DNA of 64,000 bases from Nannocystis pusilla (GTDB taxonomy: Bacteria > Myxococcota_A > Polyangia > Nannocystales > Nannocystaceae), in contig NZ_JAPNKE010000002.1 in NCBI RefSeq assembly GCF_026626665.1, positions 352,501 through 416,500 on the forward strand, in the 5' to 3' direction. Made by a program: the position numbers and the translations under genes. Below, piece by piece: positions 16,992-26,529 of the stretch. The first letter of the stretch is position 1. Each line of letters opens with the position of its first letter. The notes beneath the pieces were generated by a model that saw only the letters and a program-made list of their open reading frames with translations, was not told the origin of the DNA and did no database searches.

Positions 16992-17013
16992 TCTTCAGGA
17001 CATGTCCTCAAGA
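16992..17013. repeat. 22-bp palindrome centred on GGACATGTCC
   Basis: TCTT-C-AGGACATGTCCT-C-AAGA, symmetric except for one base in each arm. It lies 17 bp after the stop of the 14-repeat lipoprotein gene (minus strand), so it could terminate that transcript. It belongs to the dispersed GGACA/TGTCC family. Confidence 0.5.
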
Positions 17014-17029
17014 ACACTTATCCAAGAGG

Positions 17030-18949
17030 TCACTTCAGGCAGGTCCACATGACCGTGAAGCACAGCTTGTCGGCGCCGCAGCTCTTGCCCGCCATGTCGA
17101 ACGTCTTGGTGCCGGGGCTGCTGCACGTCGTCGCGCCCTGGCAGTAGCCGCAGACGTTGCCGCAGGTGCCGCCGTACTGGCCGACCTGCGAGTAGCCGAG
17201 CTGCTGGCAGATCACGAGCGGCGTGTAGGTGCCGGTGTTGTTGGCCGAGATCCACGCGCTGTTGGCGTTGGCCTCGCACACCACCCACGGGGCGTTGGTG
17301 AACGGGTCGGTGCCGGTCTGGCACTGCTGGGCCGAGACCTCGCTCTTGCAGGTGGAGGAGCAGCCGTCGTTGTTGGCGAGGTTGCCGTCGTCGCACTGCT
17401 CGCCGGCCTGGACGAAGCCGTCGCCGCAGGCGGCGGTCTTGCAGGCGTTGGTGCAGGCGTCGGTGTTGCTGGTGTTGGCGTCGTCGCACTGCTCGACGCC
17501 GGCCTGGACGAAGCCGTCGCCGCAGACGGCGGTCTTGCAAACGTTGGTGCAGGCGCCGGTGTTGCTGTTGTTGGCCCCGTCGTCGCACTGCTCGCCGGGC
17601 TGGACGAAGCCGTCGCCGCAGGTCGCGGCCTTGCACACGTTGGTGCAGGCGTCGTTGTTGTTCATGTTGCCGTCGTCGCAGGTCTCGTTGGGACCGACGA
17701 AGCCGTCGCCGCACTTCTGGGTGGTGCAGTCGGCCTTGCACGCCTTGTCGTTGCCGTTGAGCGGGCCGTCGTCGCACTGCTCGACGCCGACGAGGATGAA
17801 GTCGTCGCCGCAGACGGCGTCCTCGCAGGCGAGGGTGCAGGCGCCGTTGTTGCTGTTGCCGTTGCCGAGGTCGCAGGCCTCGCCGCTGCCCGGCTGTTCG
17901 AAGCCGTCGCCGCAGGCCGGGAGGGCGCACAGGTCGGTGCAGCCGTCGTCCTGGTCGCCGTTCTGGCCGTCGTCGCAGACCTCGCCCTCGTCGACGACCG
18001 CGTTGCCGCAGCCCTCGGTCTGGCAGCTGGCGCTGCAGCCGTCGCCGCCCATCGCGTTGCCGTCGTCGCAGCCCTCCATCGGGCCCTTGTCGCCGTCGCC
18101 GCAGACGTTGAGCTGGCAGCTCGGGTTGCAGGTGCTGTTGGGCAGGTTGTTCGGGCCCTCGTCGCACTGCTCGGTGCCGGCGCCGGTGTCGTGGACCTTG
18201 CCGTCGCCGCACACCGCGGCCTTGCAGGCGTCGGTGCAGTCGGCGTTGACGCCGTTGCTCGCGCCGGCGTCGCACTCCTCGCCGGCGACCGCCTGCAAAA
18301 AGCCGTCGCCGCAGCTGGCGTTGGTGCAGTTGTTCGTGCAGGCGTCGGTGTCGTCCTGGTTGCCGTCGTCGCACTGCTCGGTCGGCGCGACCACGCCGTC
18401 GCCGCAGCTGGCCAGCTTGCAGGCGTTGGTACACTCGTCGTCGTCGGTCTGGTTGCCGTCGTCGCAGCCCTCGCCCGGGCCGACGGCCCCGTCGCCGCAC
18501 ACGTTGGCGCTGCAGTCGGCCTTGCAGGCGTTCATGTCGGCGTTGTCGGCCCCGTTGTCGCACGCCTCGCCGGGGCCGACGAGGCCGTCGCCGCAGGTGG
18601 CCTGCTTGCACTCGTCGGTGCAGGCCTGGTCGATGCCGTTGCCGCGGCCGTCGTCGCACTCCTCGCCCGGGTCGACCTTGCCGTCGCCGCACTCCGCGAC
18701 CGCGCCGGTGGTCGGCTCGCCGGTGGTCGGCTCGCCGGTGGTCGTCCCGGTCGCGGACGCGCCGGTGGTCGGCGTGCCGGTGGTGATCGTCGCCTCCGTC
18801 GTCGCCGGCGCGCCGGTGGTCGTCGCCGCCTCCGTCGCCGCCTCGGTGGTCGATGCATTCGTCGCACTCGAGGTCGCGCTGTCGTCCCCGCACGCCGCGG
18901 CCAGCACCGCGGCCATCAGCCCCGCTCGGCTCCACAATCGTCTTTTCAT
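17030..18949 (-). CDS. Lipoprotein with 14 DUF4215-type cysteine-rich repeats
   Basis: 639-residue surface lipoprotein. The type II signal peptide [20 protein letters not shown] is followed by a Thr/Gly/Ala linker ([10 protein letters not shown], about residues 25-85). Then come 14 tandem units of about 31-36 residues with the pattern CGDG-x(n)-E-x-CDDGN-x(n)-C-x3-C. Each has four or more Cys, probably disulfide-paired outside the cell. The last about 100 residues form a separate Cys-rich domain ([17 protein letters not shown], then CGNVCGYC), which resembles an SRCR-like or carbohydrate-binding fold. Acidic D/N-rich loops suggest calcium binding. GGGAGAG lies 3-9 nt before the ATG, and TACGAT about 25 bp upstream could be the -10. 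The leader is duplicated at 15822. Confidence 0.88.
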   Translation of the reverse strand: MKRRLWSRAGLMAAVLAAACGDDSATSSATNASTTEAATEAATTTGAPATTEATITTGTPTTGASATGTTTGEPTTGEPTTGAVAECGDGKVDPGEECDDGRGNGIDQACTDECKQATCGDGLVGPGEACDNGADNADMNACKADCSANVCGDGAVGPGEGCDDGNQTDDDECTNACKLASCGDGVVAPTEQCDDGNQDDTDACTNNCTNASCGDGFLQAVAGEECDAGASNGVNADCTDACKAAVCGDGKVHDTGAGTEQCDEGPNNLPNSTCNPSCQLNVCGDGDKGPMEGCDDGNAMGGDGCSASCQTEGCGNAVVDEGEVCDDGQNGDQDDGCTDLCALPACGDGFEQPGSGEACDLGNGNSNNGACTLACEDAVCGDDFILVGVEQCDDGPLNGNDKACKADCTTQKCGDGFVGPNETCDDGNMNNNDACTNVCKAATCGDGFVQPGEQCDDGANNSNTGACTNVCKTAVCGDGFVQAGVEQCDDANTSNTDACTNACKTAACGDGFVQAGEQCDDGNLANNDGCSSTCKSEVSAQQCQTGTDPFTNAPWVVCEANANSAWISANNTGTYTPLVICQQLGYSQVGQYGGTCGNVCGYCQGATTCSSPGTKTFDMAGKSCGADKLCFTVMWTCLK

Positions 18950-19046
18950 CGGTCTCTCCCGGCCGGCATCGTACTCGATTCACGGCCTGTGCTGCGTGGG
19001 GCGGCGTCGCTCGCAAATGCGGTCGGCGACGCATCGTCAGCCTGCA
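18944..19046. repeat. Leader of the 14-repeat lipoprotein (copy B)
   Basis: Functional counterpart of the diverged copy at 15822-15924. It covers the start codon, ribosome-binding site and about 90 bp of upstream DNA. Confidence 0.6.
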
Positions 19047-19594
19047 TCGAGGTGTATGCGCATCTCTCCGGATTGCATCGATCGCGGCGGCGGGGCGGGC
19101 GCCGCCCGACATTCGCGCTCGGTCAAACGCAGGACTCGCGAGTGCAGGGGAGGGCAGGGCGGAGCCTTCTGCATCGGCGACCTGCGGCGCGCTTTTCGCA
19201 ATCCCTCGAGTGCAGGCATTCGGCGATCGAGGCGTCGCTGCGGGGATGCCGGCGTGAAGGGGCGATCGAGCCCGGAGATCCGGTCGAGATCGGCGAACGG
19301 GATCGCGTTCATCACCGCGTCGCGCGCGCAATGGCAGGACCGCGCCTCGCGGAGACGGCGCTGATGTATGTCCCATCGAGCATGTCCTTTCGGGCATTCG
19401 CGGTGCGCAGCGGAGCGCGCGGCGCGCTGTGGCGCCATCGCCAGACTCGCCAGGGGCGCGCAGGCAGTGCTGCCGGCGTCGGGCGCGCCGCTGGTGCGGG
19501 TGCCGGGGCGGAAGACCCGCGTCGGGCTCGCGCGCGGACGACGTCGGGGACGGCCACGCTTTGCGAGCATGCCGGAACGGGTCTCGGCCCTGGG
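19047..19594. other. Intergenic DNA without a convincing gene
   Basis: Between the minus-strand 14-repeat lipoprotein and the plus-strand sigma-54-promoter lipoprotein. ORFs here have no family match and poor start support. It holds an imperfect TGTCC-TTTC-GGGCA hairpin at 19383-19396 within a CATGTCC-rich stretch. Nothing else recognised. Confidence 0.5.
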
Positions 19595-19620
19595 GTGCCT
19601 CATGGGGCCCCATGGGGCAC
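19595..19620. promoter_or_regulatory. Upstream activator box (GCCCCATGGGGC core)
   Basis: A 26-bp near-perfect palindrome with a 12-bp perfect core GCCCCATGGGGC at 19607-19618. The same core occurs at 46859-46870, and with one change at 49605-49616. The core starts 61 bp before the -24 element of the sigma-54-type promoter, in the range where bacterial enhancer-binding proteins bind. The likely binder is the FHA-type activator encoded at 48181-49611 (inference). Confidence 0.6.
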
Positions 19621-19667
19621 ACGCGGCCCGTCGAGCGGCCGCCGCTCGCAACTCCTCGACAATTTCG

Positions 19668-19683
19668 GGGCATGTCCGTTGCT
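19668..19683 (+). promoter_or_regulatory. Sigma-54-type -24/-12 promoter
   Basis: GGGCAT-GTCCG-TTGCT fits the sigma-54 pattern TGGCAC-N5-TTGCT, keeping the invariant GG-N10-GC. The expected start is near 19694, giving a leader of about 80 nt. The sequence just upstream (GACAATTTCG) is also shared with the copy at 46942. Confidence 0.6.
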
Positions 19684-19772
19684 CGAGGGGCCGCGAGTCG
19701 AACGACGCGTCGTCGTCGCGCTCGCGGACGGGCCGCTGAGGCGACGGCGTCTGTGGAGATACGAGACGAATC

Positions 19773-20660
19773 ATGATCATGCCCAAGCTGCTCTCGCGGA
19801 CCGTGAATGTGATGACCCTGAGCGCGCTGCCGTTCCTGTCGGCGTGTGACACCGCCGCGCCGGACGTCCACCCGCTGGTGGTGCTCGACGCCGACGAGGC
19901 GCCGGAGTCGGACGGGGTGATCGGCGAGGTGATCGCCACCCTCGACGGCGACGACGGCGCGACCCTCACCTTCATCGATCTCGGAGACGGCGTCGCCGTG
20001 GTGGAGGCCCGCAGCGCCCGTCAGCGCTCGGGGTTGCTGGCGGTCCAGGCCGACGACCCGACGCCGCTCGAGATCTACCTCGCCGCCCACGGCGACGACC
20101 CGGGCGCCATCACCCGCCTGACGCTGCACCACGAGCAGGTGTCGAAGCTGCCGGCGCGGCCGCTGCGGGCCGACCCGCGGGTCGTCTTCTCGCCCGAGGA
20201 CCTCAGCGAGGAGGGCTCGCACCCGATCGCCGGCTACTGTACGCACACCCAGTGGGTGAGCTCGTGGCACAACGACCTGAACCCGGTCAGCCAATACGAC
20301 GCGGCCCAGCACTACGTGCAGGAGTACCTGGAGGCACCGATCACCTTCGGGCCGGGTTCGAGCCCCAACACCAAGACGTGGATCGGCGGCTGCGTCGCCG
20401 ACCACATGGGCAGCGAGGACGTCGACGACAAGTGGCTGACCATCCAGAAGCTGCAGAGCGGCGTGTGGAGCACCGTCGAGACCCACTTCCTGGACGCCGC
20501 CCCGAACTCGCAGAGCGACGCCTACACCTTCTACGCCTACCACCCCGGCGGCGCGCGCTACCGTGGCAGGCTGAGCAACTTCACCAACGCCGACTCCCTG
20601 GTCGACCCGGACTACGGCTGGGGCCTCGCCTGGACGCCTGTCACGATCATCGACCCGTAG
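19773..20660 (+). CDS. Secreted lipoprotein, paralogue of the 47-kb lipoprotein
   Basis: 295-residue predicted lipoprotein (ATG at 19773; a second ATG at 19779 is equally possible). The signal peptide ends LPFLSAC. Residues about 60-130 (GATLTFIDLGDGVAVVE, then PTPLEIYLAAHGD and HHEQV) align with the protein at 47054 (GASVRFVDEQ, LTPLELYLALAP, DHDQAVEL), so the two are paralogues. The C-terminal half (QWVSSWHNDLNPVSQYD, WLTIQKLQSGVWSTV, THFLDAAPNSQSD) looks like a secreted beta-rich domain of unknown function. The gene has the shared sigma-54-type promoter and activator box. Role unknown; co-regulation with the other lipoproteins suggests envelope or developmental use. Confidence 0.78.
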   Translation: MIMPKLLSRTVNVMTLSALPFLSACDTAAPDVHPLVVLDADEAPESDGVIGEVIATLDGDDGATLTFIDLGDGVAVVEARSARQRSGLLAVQADDPTPLEIYLAAHGDDPGAITRLTLHHEQVSKLPARPLRADPRVVFSPEDLSEEGSHPIAGYCTHTQWVSSWHNDLNPVSQYDAAQHYVQEYLEAPITFGPGSSPNTKTWIGGCVADHMGSEDVDDKWLTIQKLQSGVWSTVETHFLDAAPNSQSDAYTFYAYHPGGARYRGRLSNFTNADSLVDPDYGWGLAWTPVTIIDP

Positions 20661-20816
20661 CGGTCCGGCGGCGGCTTCGGGAATCTCCGACGAGCTCGGG
20701 TCCAAGGATGCGCAAGACGGGGCGCGTGGTCACGCCATCGCGGCCGTCGAGGTCGAGTCCCGTCTTTCGCTCGATGACCGCGAGCCGGCTCCGCGCGAAG
20801 GCCTCCCGCGGGCGTG

Positions 20817-23800
20817 TCAGCTCGGCGGGCCCAGGCCGCGGGCTTTCATCCACTGCTCGAGGGTCGCGCGCTCTTCTTCCATCCGCGCGTCGGCGCGGAT
20901 GTGGCGCCAGGCCTCGTCGAGGAGCGTGCGGGCGCGCGGGCGGTCGCGGCCGGCGTCGTACAGGGCGCGCGCCAGGAGGCCGCGGGTCCAGGCGACGAGG
21001 CCCGGATCGGCGGCCGGGTCCTGCGCCGCGACGGCCTGCTCGAGCAGCTCGGCCGAGCGCTCGGGCCGGCCGAGGCGGTACTCGATGTCGCCGAGCACGC
21101 GCAGCTCGTCGGCGCCGCCGTAGTCGTCGCCGCGGGCCTTGCGGGAGATCGCCAGGCTCCGGGTGATCGAGCGCCGGGCGTCCTCGTAGCGGCCGAGCTC
21201 GACCTCGAGCTCGCCGAGGCCGAACAGGGCGTCGCCGATCCAGTAGTGATCGGGGTCGACGCTGGTGCGCAGCGCGGCGAGGGCCCGGCGGTACATCGCC
21301 TCGGCCTCGCCGTGCCGGCCGGCCCGCGACAGCGCCCGGCCAGGCCGGCCAGGACGTCGCCGGTGTGCGGGTGCTGCGGGCCGAGCTCGCGCTCGCTCAG
21401 GCTCGCGGCCTGGCGCATGCGATCGAGCTCGTCTTGCTCGCGGCCCTGCCAGGCGTGGACCTGGCCGAGGTTGTGCAGGACGGTGGCGATCCGGTGGTGA
21501 TCGGGGCCGAGCGCGCGCTGGTAAGTGGCGAGGGCCCGCTCGTAGGCGGCCTCGGCCTCGTCGTAGCGGTGCAGGGCGTAGAGCGCGGCGCCGAGGGTCT
21601 CGACGGTGAATGCGACCTCGGGGTGGTCGTCGCCGTAGACCCGCCGCTGACCGGCCAGGACGCGCTCGAGCAGGGGCAGGGCGCGCTCGCCGTCGGCGCG
21701 CTGGAGGGCGACGCCGGCGAGGTAGAAGACGACCTCGAGGGTGCGCAGGTCGTCGGGGCCGAAGCGACGCTCGCGGATCGCCAGGGCCTGCTGCAGGTCG
21801 GCGTCGGCGGCGTCGAGGTCGCCGCGCTCGAGGGCGACGCGGCCGCGCATCGACAGGAAGCTGGCCTCGCGCGCGGGCGGGCGGCCGAGTCGCTCGAGCG
21901 CGGCGGTCAGGCGGGCCTCGAGCGCGGGCAGGTCGTCGTAGTCGGCCTGCTCGATCGCCCGGATCCACATCAAGTCGGTGAGCGCGTCGGCCAGCACCAC
22001 CTCGTGGCGGCTGGCCTCGGCGGCCCAGATCGCGGCCTCGAGCGAGCGCGCGGCGTCGTCGAACCGGCCGAGGTCGTCGGCGAGGATGCCCTCGAGGTAC
22101 AGGGCCTCGGCGAGGAGCGGGCGGTAGCCGAGGGCGCGCGCCTCGGGGACCAGGGCGCGCGCGTGGGCGAGGCCGTCGCGGTAGCGGCCGGCGTCCCAGG
22201 CGGCCTTGACCTCGGCCAGGCGGGCGCGCAGGGCCTCGACCTGCTGGCGGGTCTGCGGATCGGCGGGCGGGCGCACGGGGGCGCCGAGGGCCTCGACGTC
22301 GGCGCAGGCCTCGAGGTCGGACAGGCGCTGGGCGGCGCGCACGGCCTGCTCGGCGGTCGGGCGATCGGCGTGGACGAGACGCTCGCCGAGGGCCTGCAGC
22401 TCGCGCAGGCGGGCGTCGAGGCAGGAGGTGCGCAGGCCGAGCAGGGCCTCGGTCTGCTCGCCGTGCAGCCAGGTGGCCGCGCACGCCTCGGTGCGCATCG
22501 CCACCCAGCGGGCGGCGTAGTCGTCGAGGCTGCCCGCGAGGCGGGCCACGGCGGCCGGCGGCGACCCGGCCGAGGTCAGGGCGCGGGTCACCTGCTCGCG
22601 GCGCTCGCCGTCCCACACGCCCTCGAGGTGGCGCGCGGCGCCGCGGCACCGGGCGGGCTCGGCGGTCGCGGCGTACACGAGGCCGGCCGCCAGCGCGCCG
22701 GCGCCCACGAGCAGGGCGGCCGCGCCGAGGCGACGCCCGGGCTCGCGCGCGAGGGCGGCCAGCAGGGCGTCCATGGTCGGGAAGCGATCCGCGGGGGCGA
22801 CCGACAGACCGCGCAGCAGGGCCCGTCGCAGGCGCCGGGGCACGCGGGCGCCGCGGGGCGCGGGGCTCAGCCGACCGTCGCGCACGGCGAGCGCCAGGGA
22901 CTCGACGGTGTCGCCGGCGAACGGGCGCTGGCCGTACAGCGCGGTGTAGAGCGCGACGCAGAAGCTGAACTGATCCGAGCGCGCGTCGGCCGGGAGGCCC
23001 GCGTGCTGCTCCGGGGCCATGTAGATCGGGGTGCCGAGCACCGCCCCGGTCGCGGTCAGATCGGCGAGTCGCTCGCTGCCGGGGCCCGACTGCGCGGTGA
23101 TCGTGAGCGGCTCGTCGCCGCTGGCGCGCGCGAGGCCGAAGTCGACCACGCGGACCTGGCCGTCGTCGCCGACGAGCACGTTCTCGGGCTTGAAGTCGCG
23201 GTGGACCAGGCCGGCCGCGTGCGCGGCAGCCAGGCCGCGCCCGGCGAGCAGGAAGCGGGCGAGGACGTCGCGGCGCGCTCGCGGGGCGGCGCGCAGCCAG
23301 GCCGCCAGGGTCTGGCCGCGGATCAGCTCCATGGCGATGAAGATCCGCTCGCCGATCCGGCCGACGTCGTGGATCGCGGCGACGTTGGGGTGCGAGAGGC
23401 GGGCCATGGCCTGGGCCTCGCGGCGCAGGCGATCCTCGAGCTCGCGGCGCGGGCCGGCGGGGTGCGGGCGCAGCAGCTTGAGGGCGACGGGCCGGCCCAG
23501 CTCGGGGTCGTGCGCGGCGTAGACGACGCCCATGCCGCCGGCGCCGAGCTGCGACATGACGACGTAGCGGCCGAGGCGGGCCCCGGGCTGCAGCGGCAGG
23601 TCGAGCTCGCTCGGGTCGGCGGCGTCGGCTGCGGGCGTGCGCGTCGGCGCGCCGGCGTCGTGCGTGGGGGCCTCGGCGGCGTCGCTGGCGAGCTCCGAGA
23701 GCAGCTGGCGGCAGGCCTCGCAGCGCGAGGCGTGAGCCTCCACGCGCGCGCGCGTGGCCGCGGCCGCGCGGCCCTCGACGAGCTCGAGCAGCGTGTCCGT

Positions 23801-23833
23801 GCCCAGGCATGCGCTCTGCGGTGACGACGGCAT
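20817..23833 (-). CDS. Zinc-finger / Ser-Thr kinase / TPR signalling protein (frameshifted)
   Basis: About 1000-residue Hanks-type kinase. The N-terminus (LELVEGRAAAATRARVEAHA then SRCEACRQLL) carries the H-x3-C-x2-C zinc finger of anti-sigma factors (zf-HC2). The kinase domain (about 85-350) has GAGGMGVVYAA, VALKLL, HRDFKPENVLV, VDFGLA and GTPIYMAPEQ, all catalytic residues present. A TM helix (about 370-395) is followed by a long TPR region whose units (YGDDHPEVAFTVETLGAALY) are of the kinesin-light-chain type. The frame shifts near 21340 (GLAGR becomes ALSRAGRHGEAEAMYRRAL) and ends KARGLGPPS at 20817. It starts 38 bp from the divergent sigma-factor gene, so it may be both anti-sigma factor and kinase for that sigma. 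Confidence 0.82.
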
Positions 23834-23871
23834 CGTTGCTCGCTCGACCGGGGCACGATATCACCGGCGAG

Positions 23872-25062
23872 GTGGTCACCGGGCGCGAGGACACCGATGC
23901 GCGCGAGCGCGAGGCGGCCGCGCTGGCGGCGGCGTTCGTCGCGGCGCGGCCCGATTTGGCGGTCACGCCGGGCCTCGGTCGCGCGCTGGCCTCGGTCGTG
24001 GCCGCGGCCGCGGCCGCGTGGCCGGGCGTGTCACTGGCGGCGGAGCGCTTCGTGGCCGCGCTGGCGCCCCGGCTGGCCGCGGACCGGCCCGTCGAGGCCG
24101 CGCTGGCCGAGCTGTGCACGGGCGACCTGTACCTGGCGTGCGCGTGCGTCGAGGGCGAGCCGCGGGCGCTGGCGCAGTTCGACCGCCTGCTGGTCCCGCT
24201 CGTCGAGCGCGCGGCCGGCCGCCGCGGGGCGACTGCGTCGCAGCAGAACGACCTGCAGCAGGTCGTGCGCGAGCGCCTGCTGATGCCGCGCCCGTCGGCC
24301 CCCGAGGAGGCGCACGCGCGGCTCGCCGAGTACTCGGGCCGCGGCAGCCTGCGCGCGTGGATCCGCGTGGTCGCGACGCGCGAGACGCTGCGCCTGCTGG
24401 CCCGCCCGCAGCGCGAGGTTTCCGGCGACGAGGAGGCGATGGCGGCGCTCCTGCCCGCGGACGCCGGCCCCGAGGTCGAACACCTGAAGCAGCACTACCG
24501 CGAGGCATTTAAACAGGCGTTCCGCGAGGCCGTGGCGGGGCTGTCCGACCGCGAGCGCGTGCTGCTGCGCCAGCACGCGCTCGACGGGCTGAGTATCGAC
24601 CGCCTGGCCGATTTTTATAAGGTGCACCGCTCGACGACGGCCCGGTGGGTCGAAGGGGCCCGCCGCGCGGTGCTCGAGCAGACCCGCCGCGCGCTGGGCC
24701 GGCGCCTCCACGTGCCGGCGGCGGAGCTCGACAGCATCATGCGGCTGATCGACAGCCGCCTCGACATCACGCTGCCGACGCTGCTGCGCGAGCCCGGAGC
24801 GGCGCCGGGTCCCTCGCAAAGAAGGGATGAGCCCGGGGCGGGTCGCCGCATTGTCGCTGCGTCAGAGCGTGAGCGAAGGACATGTTGTTTGGAGCATGTC
24901 CTGATGGGCATGTCGTTTAGAGCATGTCCTCTCGGCCATGCTCGACGGCCGTGTGTCTCGCTCACGCGGCTCGGCCGCGACGGAGGACGCGCCAGTGCAC
25001 CCACGCGACCGTCACGACGACGGCGGTGCCCAGGAAGGCGAGCGGGTCGGCGGTCTGGATGA
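23872..25062 (+). CDS. Myxococcales family-1 (gmx1-like) sigma-70 factor
   Basis: RNA polymerase sigma factor of the myxobacterial gmx1 type. Recognisable blocks: TGDLYLACACVEGEPRALAQ, ARLAEYSGRGSLRAWIRVVA with ETLRLL (region 2), and a region 4 of LSDRERVLLRQHALDG followed by DRLADFYKVHRSTTARWVEG. The start is uncertain. I use GTG at 23872 to avoid overlap with the divergent kinase; ATG at 23809 is in frame. The frame should end near residue 315 (RLDITLPTLLREP). Instead it runs on about 80 residues of low-complexity sequence through a CATGTCC repeat cluster and overlaps the convergent membrane-protein gene. A lost stop or indel near 24800 is likely. Confidence 0.78.
   Translation: MVTGREDTDAREREAAALAAAFVAARPDLAVTPGLGRALASVVAAAAAAWPGVSLAAERFVAALAPRLAADRPVEAALAELCTGDLYLACACVEGEPRALAQFDRLLVPLVERAAGRRGATASQQNDLQQVVRERLLMPRPSAPEEAHARLAEYSGRGSLRAWIRVVATRETLRLLARPQREVSGDEEAMAALLPADAGPEVEHLKQHYREAFKQAFREAVAGLSDRERVLLRQHALDGLSIDRLADFYKVHRSTTARWVEGARRAVLEQTRRALGRRLHVPAAELDSIMRLIDSRLDITLPTLLREPGAAPGPSQRRDEPGAGRRIVAASERERRTCCLEHVLMGMSFRACPLGHARRPCVSLTRLGRDGGRASAPTRPSRRRRCPGRRAGRRSG
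24876..24945. repeat. Cluster of CATGTCC half-hairpins
   Basis: Four CATGT(C/T) words in 70 bp (GGACATGTT, GAGCATGTCC-TGAT-GGGCATGTC, GAGCATGTCC-TCTC-GGCCATGCTC). They form overlapping inverted repeats between the 3' ends of the convergent sigma and membrane-protein genes, so this is possibly a bidirectional terminator. Confidence 0.5.
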
Positions 25063-25885
25063 ATTCGCGGGCGTTCCAGCTGACCACCGCGAGCCCCAGG
25101 GCGACGAGCCAGCGCGGATCGGCGAAGCCGGCGGCGATGCAGACGGCGAGCAGGAGCGCCGCGGCTGCGACGGAGACCCGGTCGACCGTGCCGGGTGAGA
25201 GGTGCCAGGTCGCCGTCACGAACAAGGCGGCGAGGCGCCACGCGGCGGCGGCCATCGACACCAGCGCGAGCCCGACGAAGGCCGGGCGAACCGCGAGCGC
25301 GCGTTCGGCCGTCGTCGCGGCGGTCGCGGCCGCCGCGACGAGGAAGGGGACGGCGCCGGGAACCGCCATGCCGAGCGCCCACCGGAGGTCGAAGGGTCCA
25401 GAGTAACGGAGCGTCGCGAGGAGGCCGATGCCGACGAGCGCGACGGCCCCCACCCCTACGCCCGCGCGCCGCCGCAGCAGCACCGCCACTCCGAGGAGCA
25501 TGTACGTCACGAGCTCGAGCACGAGCGGCGCAACGGTCAGCGCGAGCTCGGCGAACGGCACGCCGGCGGTGATGTTGCCGGGGAGCCAGTAGAGGAACAG
25601 GCCGAGGCGAAGCAGGACGGTGCCGACGCGGACGCCGGCGAGGAAGGTCGCTCCGAGAGCGATGCCCTGGACGAGCACGAGGCGGAAGGGCTGGTCGGCG
25701 GGCGCCTTCGCGTGGGCACGGATCGCCGCCAGCACGAGGTCCCAGGTGTCTCGCGGGCGGGGCCAAGACCGCCCGGCGGGGCAATTCTCGAGCGTGGTAC
25801 GGACGAGCTCTTCTTCCCAGCGCGCTCGAAACGCCACGGGAAACAGGGAGGTGAGCGCGCGGACGCGACGTTCGAGGCGGCTCAT
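24962..25885 (-). CDS. Integral membrane protein of a PadR operon
   Basis: 307-residue inner-membrane protein starting MSRLERRVRALTSLFPVAFRARWEEE. The cytoplasmic N-terminus of about 90 residues is typical of the permease-like partners that follow PadR regulators. About seven hydrophobic helices follow, such as LVLELVTYMLLGVAVLL, FVGLALVSMAAAAWRLAALF and ALLLAVCIAAGFA. The start overlaps the PadR stop by 4 bp (ATGA), so translation is coupled. No transport motif or enzyme signature was seen. The PadR link suggests a stress- or drug-responsive membrane protein. The long in-frame extension upstream to 26386 is the antisense/out-of-frame shadow of padR and was rejected. Confidence 0.75.
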   Translation of the reverse strand: MSRLERRVRALTSLFPVAFRARWEEELVRTTLENCPAGRSWPRPRDTWDLVLAAIRAHAKAPADQPFRLVLVQGIALGATFLAGVRVGTVLLRLGLFLYWLPGNITAGVPFAELALTVAPLVLELVTYMLLGVAVLLRRRAGVGVGAVALVGIGLLATLRYSGPFDLRWALGMAVPGAVPFLVAAAATAATTAERALAVRPAFVGLALVSMAAAAWRLAALFVTATWHLSPGTVDRVSVAAAALLLAVCIAAGFADPRWLVALGLAVVSWNAREFIQTADPLAFLGTAVVVTVAWVHWRVLRRGRAA

Positions 25886-26187
25886 CGGTGCGCGAGCCTC
25901 CGCTTGGCGAGCCCGACGAGGTTCTCCCGCCGCTGGGTCTCCTCGACGAGGACGCCCCGCCCGCGCCGCGTGAGGCGATAGTAACGTCGCGGCCGCCCGT
26001 CCTCGATCTCCTCGCGGTCGAGCTCGACGTGGCCGGCGTCTTCCAGCCGCTCGAGCGCCCCGTAGAGAGTGCCGGGGCCGATCCGGATCGTGCCGCCGCT
26101 CAGCTCCTTGGCCTCGAGCAGGATGCCGTAGCCGTGGCGCGGCCGATCGGAGAGCGCGAGGAGGATCAGGAACGTGGGGTCCTGCAT
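25882..26187 (-). CDS. PadR-family transcriptional regulator
   Basis: 101-residue PadR-type repressor. The winged-helix core reads MQDPTFLILLALSDRPRHGY (recognition start), EAKELSGGTIRIGPGTLYG and ALERLEDAGHVELDRE. The C-terminal dimerisation helix is RRYYRLTRRGRGVL. I chose the ATG at 26187, where the family normally begins; an ATG at 26205 would add six residues. It is the first gene of a two-gene operon with the membrane protein. A perfect inverted repeat, TATCG-N5-CGATA, lies 28 bp upstream and is the likely autoregulatory operator. Confidence 0.9.
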   Translation of the reverse strand: MQDPTFLILLALSDRPRHGYGILLEAKELSGGTIRIGPGTLYGALERLEDAGHVELDREEIEDGRPRRYYRLTRRGRGVLVEETQRRENLVGLAKRRLAHR

Positions 26188-26214
26188 CGACTCTCGGCTT
26201 ATCACCGTATGATG

Positions 26215-26229
26215 TATCGGTCAACGATA
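26215..26229. promoter_or_regulatory. Candidate PadR operator (TATCG-GTCAA-CGATA)
   Basis: A perfect 5-5-5 inverted repeat, in an unusually AT-rich patch, 28 bp upstream of the padR start. PadR-type regulators typically bind such sites over their own promoter. Inference from position and symmetry. Confidence 0.55.
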
Positions 26230-26529
26230 TATGGATTGCGGACGAGGCGAGCTCTCGATCGCGTGGGAGCGGGCGCCCCCACGATTGCGCGCCCATTGTG
26301 GACAGCCGGCCCTCCCGCTCGGGGCGACGAAGGCAGGCGCAGCGCGGCCTTTCGGAGTATTCCGCCGGGCATAGCACCCCTGGCACCGTCGACTCCAGCA
26401 GGCCGGGGCGTGCGCCGGGTCGGGCGCTGCTGCGGCGGCGCGCTCACGGCACGTCGATTCGTCAGGACCGGAGCGACGCCTCGGCGACGGGGAATTCGGC
26501 GCAACAAGGAATCGCCAGGAGTCGCGCGA
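26230..26529. other. Intergenic DNA, no gene recognised
   Basis: About 300 bp between the PadR promoter and the tandem hairpins behind the MnmC-like gene. ORFs on both strands lack start support and family resemblance. Confidence 0.5.

Noticed and set aside
16998..17007. GGACATGTCC as a LexA- or Fur-type operator
   Set aside because: It lies after a gene end rather than over a promoter and belongs to a dispersed hairpin family.
17330..18700. Regular repeats resembling a CRISPR array
   Set aside because: The repeats are in-frame cysteine-rich protein units with degenerate DNA sequence, no constant repeat/spacer structure and no cas genes.
20647..20853. 68-codon minus-strand ORF with protein-like text (AFARSRLAVIERKTGLDLD)
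   Set aside because: Overlaps the kinase 3' end, no family match, no start site; at most a gene remnant.
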